Below, piece by piece: positions 8,725-16,530 of a DNA stretch of 54,005 bases; position 1 is the stretch's first letter; every line of letters starts with the position of its first letter. Position numbers and translations under genes: made by a program. The notes below the pieces were generated by a model. That model searched no databases. It saw nothing but the letters and a program-made list of their open reading frames with translations, and was not told where the DNA came from. The DNA comes from Bradyrhizobium valentinum (GTDB taxonomy: Bacteria > Pseudomonadota > Alphaproteobacteria > Rhizobiales > Xanthobacteraceae), in the NCBI RefSeq assembly GCF_001440405.1, contig NZ_LLXX01000029.1, positions 101,040-155,044 of the forward strand, read 5' to 3'.

Positions 8725-8753
8725 TTAACAGGGGCTGATTCGCCGCCTATATT
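8725..8753 (+). promoter_or_regulatory. Strong sigma-70-type promoter with dyad at the start site
   Basis: TTAACA (8725-8730) and TATATT (8748-8753) each match the consensus at 5 of 6 positions and are separated by exactly 17 bp. Transcription should begin near 8760. A dyad, TTGATG (8752-8757) and CATCAA (8762-8767), spans the predicted start and could be an operator or the first RNA hairpin. This promoter drives the leader RNA described next. Confidence 0.7.
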
Positions 8754-8759
8754 GATGTT

Positions 8760-8927
8760 TCCATCAACAATGAAAGGAGGTGATCCAGTGTCTTATACCA
8801 AGCGCTGTCACCTCGCTGGGATCGCCCGCTAGGCTCTATTTATAGCCTGGCATCGGGGCGCTCTCAGCCCTGGACCAGCGAGCACAACAATTGGGGCGCG
8901 ACGGGAGCCATCCCGCCGCGCCTTTTG
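8760..8927 (+). ncRNA. Candidate short leader or regulatory RNA with an extended 16S-complementary segment
   Basis: A predicted transcript of about 170 nt, bounded by the promoter at 8725-8753 and the terminator at 8895-8930. Positions 8772-8788 are complementary to 17 nt of the 16S rRNA 3' tail (CUGGAUCACCUCCUUUC), far longer than a normal Shine-Dalgarno. Inside the following 14-codon ORF, TCACCTC (8808-8814) is complementary to GAGGTGA (8777-8783), so the RNA can hide its own ribosome site. A second hairpin, AGGCT/AGCCT, spans the stop codon (8831-8848). It may be a dual-function sRNA, a translation attenuator or a ribosome decoy. I do not recognise the family with certainty. Confidence 0.6.
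8788..8832 (+). CDS. 14-codon leader-type ORF with near-perfect Shine-Dalgarno
   Basis: GTG at 8788 opens a 14-aa peptide, MSYTKRCHLAGIAR, ending in TAG at 8830-8832. GGAGG (8776-8780) is 7 nt upstream, inside the 17-nt block complementary to 16S rRNA. Codons 7-9 (TGT CAC CTC) carry the sequence that can pair with the Shine-Dalgarno, so translation and RNA folding should be mutually exclusive. The peptide itself is basic with one Cys and has no known domain. Coding is judged from signal quality and position only. Confidence 0.5.
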   Translation: MSYTKRCHLAGIAR

Positions 8928-8930
8928 TTT
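8895..8930 (+). terminator. Rho-independent terminator of the leader RNA
   Basis: GGCGCG-A-CGGGA (8895-8906), loop GCCA, TCCCG-C-CGCGCC (8911-8922) form an 11-bp stem with one A/C mismatch, followed by TTTTGTTT (8923-8930). It is 62 nt past the 14-codon ORF and ends the transcript before any longer gene. Confidence 0.85.
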
Positions 8931-8994
8931 GCCGGCTTTATGGTTGGCTGCCTGTGGCTGATCACGGTCATGTGCCGGCAGCCTCGGTGTGCGA

Positions 8995-9183
8995 TCAAAA
9001 TCCGCAGAGATTGACGAAGCGAGGGCGCCGGCCGCGGCGGACTTCGACAATACGCTCGCCACCGTTCATGGCGGAACTGCCGTAGTAGCGGTGGTGGCCG
9101 GTGACGTCGTGCCAATCGCCTGCCTGCGACGGTGCGCGCCACTTCGTGGCATCGCAGATGATCGTGGCTGGCTGGCGTCGCAT
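8995..9183 (-). CDS. Small hypothetical protein, 62 aa
   Basis: ATG 9183 is preceded by AAGGAG with a 6-nt spacer, which decides the start over longer in-frame options. The 62-aa product is basic in its C-terminal half (EVRRGRRPRF) and aromatic/His-rich in the middle (WHDVTGHHRYYG). I recognise no domain, signal peptide or membrane segment. It is divergent from the YCII-like gene at 9374. The ribosome site is the main reason for calling it real. Confidence 0.5.
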   Translation of the reverse strand: MRRQPATIICDATKWRAPSQAGDWHDVTGHHRYYGSSAMNGGERIVEVRRGRRPRFVNLCGF

Positions 9184-9373
9184 GACCGTCTCCTTGAATG
9201 GCACGTTGGCTCGCGTTCTGCTCATCAGTCGAGAGCCTGCCGGGCCGCGTTCAAGGGCAAGGCGATATATCGTGTTTCCGGAATGTTTCGTCGCGGTCGA
9301 TATGTCGGGATGATCCGGACCGAATCGTCCTTTAAGGGGCAGCCAGTCCGGCCAGCCCATCAAGGAGAATCCG

Positions 9374-9769
9374 ATGCTCTATGCCATTCTCGCCTATCAC
9401 GTCGAAGCCGAGGTGATGTCCTGGAAGCCGGAAGAGGATGCGGCACTGATGACCAACCTCTTGGCGGTGCACGACCGGCTTAACGCGAAGAAACTGCTCG
9501 GACCGGCGGCGCGGCTCGGCGCGACCGCGGAAGCCCGCACCCTGCGCGGACCGGGCGCCGGCATGGTCATCGACGGGCCGTTTGCCGAGACCAAGGAGCA
9601 GCTATTGGGATTGTATGTGGTGAACTGCGACAACGCGGACGCCGCGCTCGATGTCGCGCGCGACCTGCGCCGCGTCAATCCGTCCGCCGTCTACGAGATC
9701 CGCCCGATCAGGCTTTATCTGCCTGGCGAAGCGTTGCCGGAAACCGCTCAGGAAGGCGGTCAGGGCTGA
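9374..9769 (+). CDS. YCII/DGPF-domain protein
   Basis: A 131-aa protein of the YCII-related family, identified by the DGPF signature VIDGPFAETKEQLLGLYVV at about 57-75 and the N-terminal MLYAILAYH strand. The fold is a ferredoxin-like dimer. Members are often encoded with ECF sigma factors, but none is present here, so the job is unclear. Start follows AAGGAGAATCCG. The C-terminal tail after residue 115 is Gly/Glu/Gln-rich and probably disordered. Confidence 0.85.
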   Translation: MLYAILAYHVEAEVMSWKPEEDAALMTNLLAVHDRLNAKKLLGPAARLGATAEARTLRGPGAGMVIDGPFAETKEQLLGLYVVNCDNADAALDVARDLRRVNPSAVYEIRPIRLYLPGEALPETAQEGGQG

Positions 9770-10107
9770 GGCTTCGAGCCGACGATACGCTCTCCTCGCC
9801 GCCTGCTCGCGGCGGGGCGCGGGAGAGTTCATGGGAGTGGCTTGGTTGCCTCCAGGGGAACAAGAGCGATCTCGTTGACACAACCGATCGATGGCGTACG
9901 CTTGTCGCATCACGTTTTGCGGGAACTTGCCTGTTTTCGGTATGAGCCGGTCGAGGACATAGGCTCATCCATTTTTATCAAAGAAAATGACGATCACGTT
10001 GCCGCCAATCTCTCGGCGCTTGATCTGGAACAGGCTACGCGCCTCCCGTAGGTCTCGAAATCTGGGGTCTCGAAATCTGGCTGCATTCTTGTAACGGAGT
10101 TCATCCG
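9770..10107. other. Intergenic region with a 15-bp tandem duplication
   Basis: I see no supported gene. It separates the YCII-like gene from the LivK-type receptor. GGTCTCGAAATCTGG occurs twice head-to-tail at 10051-10065 and 10066-10080, 28 bp upstream of the receptor start, close to where its promoter or ribosome site should be. Confidence 0.5.
10051..10080 (+). repeat. 15-bp direct tandem repeat
   Basis: Two perfect adjacent copies of GGTCTCGAAATCTGG. It may be a replication-slippage duplication or a paired regulator site for the receptor gene at 10108. Confidence 0.8.
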
Positions 10108-11331
10108 ATGCAAACCAGGGTCCGAACGCTGATTGCCCTTGTCCTGGCGTTTTTCTTGGCGCTTACATCATTGAGCGCGATCACCGAGCGAGTGCGCGAC
10201 CCAGGCGTGACCGATACCGAAATTCGCATCGGGAACGTTATGCCCTATAGCGGCAGCTTGCAGGTCTTCGGAGCGATTGGAAAAGCCGAAGCGGCGTATT
10301 TCGAGATGATCAACGAGCGCGGCGGGATCAACGGCCGCAAAGTGCGCTTTATCTCATATGATGACAAATCCGATCCATCGACGGCTCTAAGCCTCACGCG
10401 CGATCTCATCGAGAAAGACGACGTCCTCCTGATGTTCGGGTCGTTCGGAACGCCGGGGAATTTTGCCGTTCGCGCATACATGAATGAAAAACAAATTCCG
10501 CAGCTCTTTGTCGCCTCCGGAGACGATCATCTGAGCGATCCATCGTTGTTTCCGTGGACGATGGGCTGGCAGCCCTCCATTCGGGAAGAGGGACGCATCT
10601 ACGCCAACTACATACAGGCGTTCTACCCCGGAAAAAGGATCGTTGCTCTCTGGCAGAACGATCATTTCGGTCGAGAACTGTTCAAGGGGTTGGAAGACGG
10701 GCTCGGCGACGTTGCCCGGATGATCAGGGTCGATATCGCCTACGATATCGCAGATCAGCATCTGGACACGCACATATCGATCTTGAAGCGATCAGGAGCT
10801 GAAATTTTTGTCTTTGCAGGGGTGCCTGCAAACGCAGCGAAAGCCGTCCGAATAGCGGCGGATCTCAATTGGCACCCGGTGTTCATCTTGAACCATATGG
10901 CTTCATCGATCGCGACGGCGCAGCCCGCGGACAACGCCTTGAGCGCTATTACGGCCGCCTTCCTGAAGGATGCGAATGATCCGGCCTGGAAGGACGAACA
11001 AGCCAGCAAGGACTGGCAGGCATTTGTTGAGAAATACAATCGGGCCGGAGGCAAGGACGACAATGCCGCCGTCTTCGGCTACGCCGCCGCCGAGACATTG
11101 GCCCAAGTGCTCAAACAATGCGGCGACGACCTGTCTCGCGAGAACGTCATGAAACAGGCCGCGGCCCTCAAAGACTACCAAAGCTCGATGCTGCTACCTG
11201 GGATCAAGATCAGCACCGGACCCGGGAATTTTCGGCCGATCAAACACCTGCGACTCATTCAATTCGACGGCCGCACCTGGCAGCCGATTGGCGAAGTGCT
11301 CGAAACGGCTTTCGCCAACGCCCAGAAGTAG
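10108..11331 (+). CDS. LivK-type ABC transporter substrate-binding protein
   Basis: A 407-aa periplasmic receptor of the branched-chain amino acid/aromatic acid family. It has a signal peptide (hydrophobic 8-24), EIRIGNVMPYSG at about residue 38, and INERGGINGRKVRFISYDD, FPWTMGWQPS and CGDDLSRENVMKQA. These segments closely match the N-terminal half of the fusion at 5873-8257, so the two are paralogues. Its stop comes where the fusion's TAXI half would start. AACGGAG is 8 nt before the ATG. There is no LivHMGF operon nearby; it must work with a permease encoded elsewhere or as a sensor. Confidence 0.9.
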   Translation: MQTRVRTLIALVLAFFLALTSLSAITERVRDPGVTDTEIRIGNVMPYSGSLQVFGAIGKAEAAYFEMINERGGINGRKVRFISYDDKSDPSTALSLTRDLIEKDDVLLMFGSFGTPGNFAVRAYMNEKQIPQLFVASGDDHLSDPSLFPWTMGWQPSIREEGRIYANYIQAFYPGKRIVALWQNDHFGRELFKGLEDGLGDVARMIRVDIAYDIADQHLDTHISILKRSGAEIFVFAGVPANAAKAVRIAADLNWHPVFILNHMASSIATAQPADNALSAITAAFLKDANDPAWKDEQASKDWQAFVEKYNRAGGKDDNAAVFGYAAAETLAQVLKQCGDDLSRENVMKQAAALKDYQSSMLLPGIKISTGPGNFRPIKHLRLIQFDGRTWQPIGEVLETAFANAQK

Positions 11332-11399
11332 GTCGTGCGCGTTTGAGCGGGCGGCTGGCGTGAGAGTTCAAAGGTGGATGGCTTGGCTGGCCTTGGATC

Positions 11400-11494
11400 G
11401 CAGATACAGCCCGCCTACGCCCGTTGGGCTTCGGCGCGGCAGCCTTCGCTACGATGGGGCTTGCCGAGCCGTAGCTCGCGGAGCGAGCGAAGGC
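11400..11494. repeat. Dispersed repeat abutting tRNA-Tyr
   Basis: A GC-rich stretch with short inverted segments, for example GCAGCCTTCGCT (11439-11450) against AGCGAAGGCT (11486-11495), of a type common between genes in this lineage. It ends exactly at the 3' side of tRNA-Tyr. Confidence 0.45.
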
Positions 11495-11580
11495 TGGTGG
11501 GGAAGGAAGGACTCGAACCTTCGAAGCCATACGGCGGCTGATTTACAGTCAGCTCCCTTTGCCACTCGGGACACTTCCCC
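11495..11580 (-). tRNA. tRNA-Tyr(GTA)
   Basis: The minus strand gives an 86-nt class II tRNA with acceptor GGGGAAG/CTTCCCC, anticodon loop CTGTAAA (GTA), a long variable arm, T-arm GGTTCGAGTCC and an encoded ACCA 3' end. It lies upstream of rlmB on the opposite strand. Confidence 0.97.
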
Positions 11581-11782
11581 GTCCGCCAGCGTCAGGAACC
11601 GACCGCCCGAGTGGCGGAGGACCGGACCATGGATGACGCTGAGGCCGAAAGCGCGGTCGAACCGGCTGCGGCCGGCGCGTTTATGGGCGAAGGGGGATGG
11701 CAAAGTCAACCAATGCGGCCCACCAAAACGCGCTTCCATGGGGCAAATTGCCATATTCATGCCTCCGTGACACAAGCTCCCC

Positions 11783-12610
11783 ATGAGCGATCGCGACCGA
11801 AAACCGCCGTTCCGCCGCGGCGGCGGCAAACCCTTCGAAAAAGGGCGGAAATTCGCGCGTCCGCCGGGCCGCCGGGACCGGGACGCGAGCCCTGACGGGC
11901 CGATGATTCTTTATGGCTGGCACACGGTTTCGGCGGCCCTCGCCAACCCGGAACGGGGAATCCGAAAGCTGTTTCTGACCGAAAACGCCGCCCGGCGGCT
12001 GGCGGACGAGAATATCGAGACCCGCGTTCCCCCGGAAATCGTCCGACCGAACGTAATCGACCAGCGGCTCGGCCCCGACGCCGTGCATCAGGGCGTGTTG
12101 GCGGAGGTCGATCCCCTGCCCTCGCCCGATATCGATACGCTGCCGCAGGAAGGCATCGTGCTGGTGCTCGACCAGATCACCGACCCGCACAATGTCGGCG
12201 CGATCATGCGCTCGGCAGCCGCGTTTGCGGTCAAGGCGATCGTCACTACCGCCCGCCACAGCCCAGAGGCCACCGGCGTGCTGGCAAAATCCGCGTCCGG
12301 CGCGCTGGAACTGGTGCCGCTGGTGACTGTACAGAATCTCGCCCGCGCGCTCACCGAACTGAACGACCGCGGCTTCATGACCGTCGGGCTCGATAGCGAG
12401 GGGACGGAGGATCTCGGCGCGGTGACCTTGCAGCAGCCATTGGCGCTCGTGCTGGGCGCCGAGGGCAAGGGGTTGCGGCAACTGACCCGCGAGACCTGTA
12501 GCGTGGTGGCGCGGCTCGACATGCCCGGCGAGATCAAGAGCCTGAACGTGTCGAACGCCGCGGTGCTGGCGCTCTATATCGGCGCTGTCAGGCTTGGCTT
12601 GATGAAATGA
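11783..12610 (+). CDS. rlmB: 23S rRNA (guanosine-2'-O-)-methyltransferase RlmB
   Basis: A 275-aa SpoU/TrmH-family enzyme. RlmB methylates the 2'-O of G2251 in 23S rRNA. Residues 1-38 are a basic, low-complexity tail; about 40-110 is the SpoU substrate-binding domain (MILYGWHTVSAALANP). The SPOUT motifs are all present: DQITDPHNVGAIMRSAAAF, LVLGAEGKGLRQLTRE and LDMPGEIKSLNVSNAAVLAL. The C-terminal knot binds SAM. The paralogous TrmH and other SpoU enzymes share these motifs, but the YGWHTV N-terminal domain favours RlmB. Confidence 0.92.
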   Translation: MSDRDRKPPFRRGGGKPFEKGRKFARPPGRRDRDASPDGPMILYGWHTVSAALANPERGIRKLFLTENAARRLADENIETRVPPEIVRPNVIDQRLGPDAVHQGVLAEVDPLPSPDIDTLPQEGIVLVLDQITDPHNVGAIMRSAAAFAVKAIVTTARHSPEATGVLAKSASGALELVPLVTVQNLARALTELNDRGFMTVGLDSEGTEDLGAVTLQQPLALVLGAEGKGLRQLTRETCSVVARLDMPGEIKSLNVSNAAVLALYIGAVRLGLMK

Positions 12611-12612
12611 AG

Positions 12613-12643
12613 AGCGCCCGCTCGCGGCACGCAAACGGGCGCT
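12613..12643. terminator. Hairpin between rlmB and the convergent secreted-protein gene
   Basis: AGCGCCCG (12613-12620) and CGGGCGCT (12636-12643) form a perfect 8-bp stem with a 15-nt loop directly after rlmB. No T-run follows on either strand, so it is a weak or factor-assisted terminator. Confidence 0.45.
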
Positions 12644-12668
12644 GAAATCGTTCACTGATGGCGACAGA

Positions 12669-13040
12669 TCAGTAGTAGCGGCGCAGTACGGGCCGACCGT
12701 GGTAATAACGGCCCGTGTAACGGTAACCGTGCCGGTGATAGCCGTACGAACGGTTATAGCCATAGCCGTAGTCGGAGATCGCGCCTTCGCGATAGACCGG
12801 ACGCGGCGCCCAGTTGCCGGGACCGGTATAGGTCGGGCCCTGGTTGACGTAATAATACTGCTGCTCCGGATCGGGCAGACGCTCTCGGACCCAGCCGCCG
12901 CAGGGGTTGCAGCCCGCATAGCCATAAGCGACCGGCGCGACATAGACCGGCGCTGCGCAGGCGGTGTAACCGCACGCCATCGCGGGTGCAGCGGCCATGA
13001 CGGCGACTGCCGCGACCAATCCTTTAAGTATCTGACGCAT
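12669..13040 (-). CDS. Secreted Tyr/Gly/Arg-rich hypothetical protein
   Basis: A 123-aa protein with a clear signal peptide (MRQILKGLVAAVAVMAAAPAMA, cleaved near residue 22). The mature part is rich in Tyr, Gly, Arg and Pro, with Cys at about 23, 28, 44 and 47, and a repetitive YGYGYNRSYGYHRHGY tail. No enzyme motif is visible; it looks like a small structural or surface protein. It lies 31 nt after another secreted-protein gene on the same strand, suggesting an operon. A ribosome site GGAGAG precedes it. Confidence 0.75.
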   Translation of the reverse strand: MRQILKGLVAAVAVMAAAPAMACGYTACAAPVYVAPVAYGYAGCNPCGGWVRERLPDPEQQYYYVNQGPTYTGPGNWAPRPVYREGAISDYGYGYNRSYGYHRHGYRYTGRYYHGRPVLRRYY

Positions 13041-13071
13041 TACTCTCTCCTGTTCGTATTTTCTCTAGGTC

Positions 13072-13518
13072 TTAGCGTGGAAGGTTGTGCGGCCCTCGCC
13101 TGTAATCCTGCGGCGCGTAAATGATCTCGGGTGGATCGACCGGCACGTTGGACTGCGCCGGCAGCGGCGCCGATTGCGCCGACCAGGACTGATGATAGCT
13201 CTCGGCCGGCTGCGGCAATCTTCGGTTCGCCGGCGGCTCGATTTCCAGGCGCCCGTAACCGGGCATGCGGCCGGCGCTCGGATAGTAATGACCGACACGC
13301 GGAACCGGATCGATATAGCGGCCGCCGTAAATGGTCGGCTCGACATGGGTGCCCTTGCCCAAACCCCAATCGCCCTCGACCACCGCATAGGATGCATCGA
13401 CGCCGTTAATGATGATGGGTACGCCGGGACGGCCCGGAATCACGATCTCGAAGCCGCCGCCGGCAAAGGCCGCCGACGTCATCGCCGCCAAAATTGCCAG
13501 TGTCGCGGCAACGCGCAT
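13072..13518 (-). CDS. Secreted hypothetical protein
   Basis: A 148-aa protein with a Sec signal peptide (MRVAATLAILAAMTSAAFA). The mature protein begins GGGFEIVIPGRPGVPIIING, followed by a Gly/Tyr region and a Pro-rich, likely disordered C-terminus (VPVDPPEIIYAPQDYR). It is the first gene of a likely two-gene unit with the Tyr-rich protein at 12669. I recognise the general type as a conserved Bradyrhizobium envelope protein but cannot assign a function. Confidence 0.75.
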   Translation of the reverse strand: MRVAATLAILAAMTSAAFAGGGFEIVIPGRPGVPIIINGVDASYAVVEGDWGLGKGTHVEPTIYGGRYIDPVPRVGHYYPSAGRMPGYGRLEIEPPANRRLPQPAESYHQSWSAQSAPLPAQSNVPVDPPEIIYAPQDYRRGPHNLPR

Positions 13519-13670
13519 CGCTTGGGATCCCGTTTTCCTGGAGTCCCAATTTAATCCAACGCGCCGGTCCGTGTGTTAAGGCGGCCGGCCAAACTGCCGG
13601 TAAGGCTAACGCGCAAGGCTGGATCGCCGCTCAATTGCGAGAAATGGCGCTATCCAAACGTTAACGCCGC

Positions 13671-13733
13671 TGGGGATCGCAAGGCCGACCCCGGGGATCG
13701 CAAGGCCGACCCTGGGGATCGGAAGGCCACCCC
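13671..13733 (+). repeat. Three tandem 21-bp repeats
   Basis: The unit TGGGGATCGCAAGGCCGACC plus C occurs three times head-to-tail (13671-13691, 13692-13712, 13713-13733); the third copy has three changes. Because 21 is divisible by 3, the repeats stay open in the frame leading into the sulfatase, producing an apparent GDRKADP extension that is probably untranslated. Confidence 0.85.
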
Positions 13734-13827
13734 GGGACCGGTGGCCCGCTCGATTGTCATTTGCGCGGCAATATCGCACGATCCCGCCTTCTCCCACTTC
13801 CTCCTGACTCCAGCCGAAATGCCTGAA

Positions 13828-15465
13828 ATGACAACCAAAACGCCTGTGAAGAATGTGCTCTGGATCATGTGCGACCAGCTTCGCTACGACTATCTCGGCT
13901 GCACCGGACACCCCGTGCTGAAGACGCCGAACATCGACGCGATGGCGAGGCGCGGCGTGCTGTTCTCTAACGCCTATGTGCAGTCGCCGATCTGCGGCCC
14001 GTCGCGGATGTCGTTCTATACCGGCCGCTACATGCGCTCGCACGGCTCGCACTGGAACGGCTGGCCGCTGCGCGTTGGGGAGCCTACGCTCGGCGATCAC
14101 TTGAAGAAGATCGGCGTGCGCAACGTGCTGGTCGGCAAGACGCATATGGCGCCGGATCTCGAGGGACTGAAGAGCCTCGGCATCCCTGCCGACTCGATCA
14201 TCGGCGTGCACGTATCCGAATGCGGGTTCGAGCCTTATGAGCGCGACGACGGCCTGCATCCGACGGGACGGCCGCGGCCGGCCTACGACAATTATCTGCG
14301 CCAGCATGGCTATGACGCGCCCAATCCCTGGGAGCATTGGGCCAATTCCGGCGCTGCCGAGGACGGTAGCCTGCAGAACGGCTGGCTATTGGTTCACGCC
14401 GACAAGGCCGCCCGCGTGCCCGACGAGCATTCCGAGACGCCCTACATGACGCGGCGCGCGATGGAGTTCATCGCGGAAGCCGAGGACGACGGAAGACCAT
14501 GGTGCCTGCATCTGTCCTACATCAAGCCGCACTGGCCCTACATCGCGCCGGAGCCCTACGCCAGCATGTACGGGCCGCAGGACGTGCAGCCAGTGATCCG
14601 CTCGCAGGAGGAACGCGCCAACGCCCATCCGGTGTTCGCCGCCTATATGGACATGCGCTATTCCCGGAACATGTCGCGCAACGAAGCGCGCGAGAAAGTC
14701 ATTCCGACCTATATGGGCCTGATCAAGCAGATCGACGACCAGATGGGCGTGTTGATGCAATTTCTCGAAGCGCGCGGCCTGCTCGACAGCACCATGATCG
14801 TGTTCACGTCCGACCATGGCGACTATCTCGGCGATCACTGGATGGGTGAGAAGGATCTGTTCCACGAGCAGTCGGCCAAAATCCCGTTGATCGTGATCGA
14901 TCCCTCGTCTGCCGCAGACGGCACGCGCGGCACCGTCAGCGACGCGCTGGTCGAGGCGATTGACCTGGCGCCGACCTTCATCGACTATTTCGGCGCCACG
15001 CCGCCGGATCACATTCTGGAGGGACGCTCGCTAAAGCCGCTGCTGCATGGCGAACGGCCCGCCGACTGGCGCAAGGTAGTGTTTTCCGAATACGACTACG
15101 CCATGCAGGACGTTCGCGTGATGCTGAACCAGCCGATCGAGCGCTGCCGCCTGTTCATGGTGTTCGACGGCCGCTGGAAATTCATCCACGCATCCGGCTT
15201 CCGGCCGATGCTCTACGACCTCGAAGCCGATCCGCAGGAGTTTGACGATCGCGGCGCCGATCCTGCCTGCGCCGAGGTGGTAGCGCGGCTGCAATCGGAG
15301 TTGTTCGACTGGGCGCTGCATCCGAAAATGCACATCACCACGCCGAATGCGAAGATCGCCGCCTATGCCGCCCAGCAATTGCAAGTGAAGAACGGCGTGC
15401 TGATCGGCGTCTGGGACGAGGCGGAACTCGGTGCGATCAGGGAGAAGATCGGGATGAAACCGTAA
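13828..15465 (+). CDS. Sulfatase (arylsulfatase/choline-sulfatase-like, formylglycine type)
   Basis: A 545-aa hydrolase of the alkaline-phosphatase superfamily that removes sulfate esters or related groups. The metal-binding start LWIMCDQLRYDYLG, the maturation motif CGPSR (C56, to be converted to formylglycine) and the second metal site FTSDHGDYLGDHW are intact. C-terminal DLEADPQEFDD is typical of arylsulfatases. ATG 13828 is chosen because homology-like sequence begins there; ATG 13819 is 9 bp upstream, and an open frame extends to 13573 through a tandem repeat. No signal peptide, so cytoplasmic, as for choline sulfatase or phosphonate monoester hydrolase. No sulfatase-maturing enzyme gene is in the window. 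Confidence 0.88.
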   Translation: MTTKTPVKNVLWIMCDQLRYDYLGCTGHPVLKTPNIDAMARRGVLFSNAYVQSPICGPSRMSFYTGRYMRSHGSHWNGWPLRVGEPTLGDHLKKIGVRNVLVGKTHMAPDLEGLKSLGIPADSIIGVHVSECGFEPYERDDGLHPTGRPRPAYDNYLRQHGYDAPNPWEHWANSGAAEDGSLQNGWLLVHADKAARVPDEHSETPYMTRRAMEFIAEAEDDGRPWCLHLSYIKPHWPYIAPEPYASMYGPQDVQPVIRSQEERANAHPVFAAYMDMRYSRNMSRNEAREKVIPTYMGLIKQIDDQMGVLMQFLEARGLLDSTMIVFTSDHGDYLGDHWMGEKDLFHEQSAKIPLIVIDPSSAADGTRGTVSDALVEAIDLAPTFIDYFGATPPDHILEGRSLKPLLHGERPADWRKVVFSEYDYAMQDVRVMLNQPIERCRLFMVFDGRWKFIHASGFRPMLYDLEADPQEFDDRGADPACAEVVARLQSELFDWALHPKMHITTPNAKIAAYAAQQLQVKNGVLIGVWDEAELGAIREKIGMKP

Positions 15466-15614
15466 GTGCCGCGCCCTGCACGCATGATTGGTGTTGCGGC
15501 GGAGCCACGTCGTGTTGGTAAATTGCGGCTGCTCACGCCGCGTTTATTGCAGTTTCGAGCATGCGGGCGCTACGGTCGCCCGGCGAAACACTTTGCAGCC
15601 CTTCGAGGAGAGCC

Positions 15615-16367
15615 ATGAAGCCATATCGCGGCGACATCGGATTTGTCGGCTGGCCATCCTTTTTCCGGCGGGCATCGTGGCGCCGACTGCAAACGATCGC
15701 GATCGCGGTCTTGTTGCTCCTGCCTATCGGCGCAGGTTCCGCGCTGGCAGCGCCGAATTCCCCGTCGGCGGCTTCAACTGCTCATGTCTATCTGCTCCGC
15801 GGCGTGCTCAATATTTTTTCTCTGGGGCTCGATGATATCGCGGTAAAGCTGCGTGCGCAGGGCATCCCGGTCACTGTCGCGAACTTCGCCTCTTGGTCGT
15901 CGCTCGCCGACGAAGCCGCCGCCGGATACAAGAGCGGCAGGATCAAGACGATCATTCTGGTCGGGCATTCCTCGGGCGCGACTGCGCTGCCCGATATGGT
16001 CGCCAAGCTGGATCAGCTTGGCGCTCCCGTGAAGCTGGCAATCGGCCTGGATTCGGTGTTTCGCACCAGCCTCTCGGGGCGCGTGGGACGTTATATAAAC
16101 TTTTACATCGCCAACGGCGCCGGCACGCCGGTCGCGAAAACCGGACAATTCCAGGGCAAGCTCGAGAATGTGAATGTGCAGGGCGTGCCTGGCGTCGGGC
16201 ACATGTCCATCGAAAAGAACCAGATCATGCAACAGAAGGTGATAAGCGAGATCGACGCCGTCGTCTTCGGCCGATCTGCACCAGCTTCGGGGACACAGAA
16301 ACCGCGGCAGCCTCGAGCGGCAAGCGCAGCAGGACCCGGCTCGGCAAGCACCGCAGCGGTACGCTAG
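15615..16367 (+). CDS. Secreted GHSSG alpha/beta-hydrolase-like protein
   Basis: A 250-aa exported protein. A membrane or signal segment lies at about 27-50. HVYLLRGVLNIFSLGLDDIA begins the hydrolase core, IILVGHSSGATAL carries the nucleophile elbow (GHSSG), and GVGHMSIEKN near residue 200 carries the probable catalytic His. The C-terminus is Ala/Pro/Ser-rich. The ATG at 15615 follows GAGGAGAG, ruling out the upstream in-frame ATG. It is a clear paralogue of the next gene (16531), apparently a tandem duplication. Lipase-like activity is plausible but substrate is unknown. Confidence 0.78.
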   Translation: MKPYRGDIGFVGWPSFFRRASWRRLQTIAIAVLLLLPIGAGSALAAPNSPSAASTAHVYLLRGVLNIFSLGLDDIAVKLRAQGIPVTVANFASWSSLADEAAAGYKSGRIKTIILVGHSSGATALPDMVAKLDQLGAPVKLAIGLDSVFRTSLSGRVGRYINFYIANGAGTPVAKTGQFQGKLENVNVQGVPGVGHMSIEKNQIMQQKVISEIDAVVFGRSAPASGTQKPRQPRAASAAGPGSASTAAVR

Positions 16368-16530
16368 TAGTTCGGTTCGCTCGCGCAGGCGGCTATCATC
16401 GAACTGACGAGCGCCGCAATTCTGCCAATTCCTCGACGATAGATCATCCGCAAGAAGCGCAAGGTGGCGTCGCATGCCGGCATTCATGCTCCGGCGCGCC
16501 TTTACAACTGGAATCACGGACGGAAAGCGC

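Noticed and set aside
8772..8788. Fragment of a 16S rRNA gene
   Set aside because: The match is only 17 nt and ends abruptly at both sides; the promoter, ORF and terminator around it fit a separate unit better.
9842..10051. Small plus-strand frame upstream of the LivK receptor
   Set aside because: No ribosome site, no domain and poor composition.
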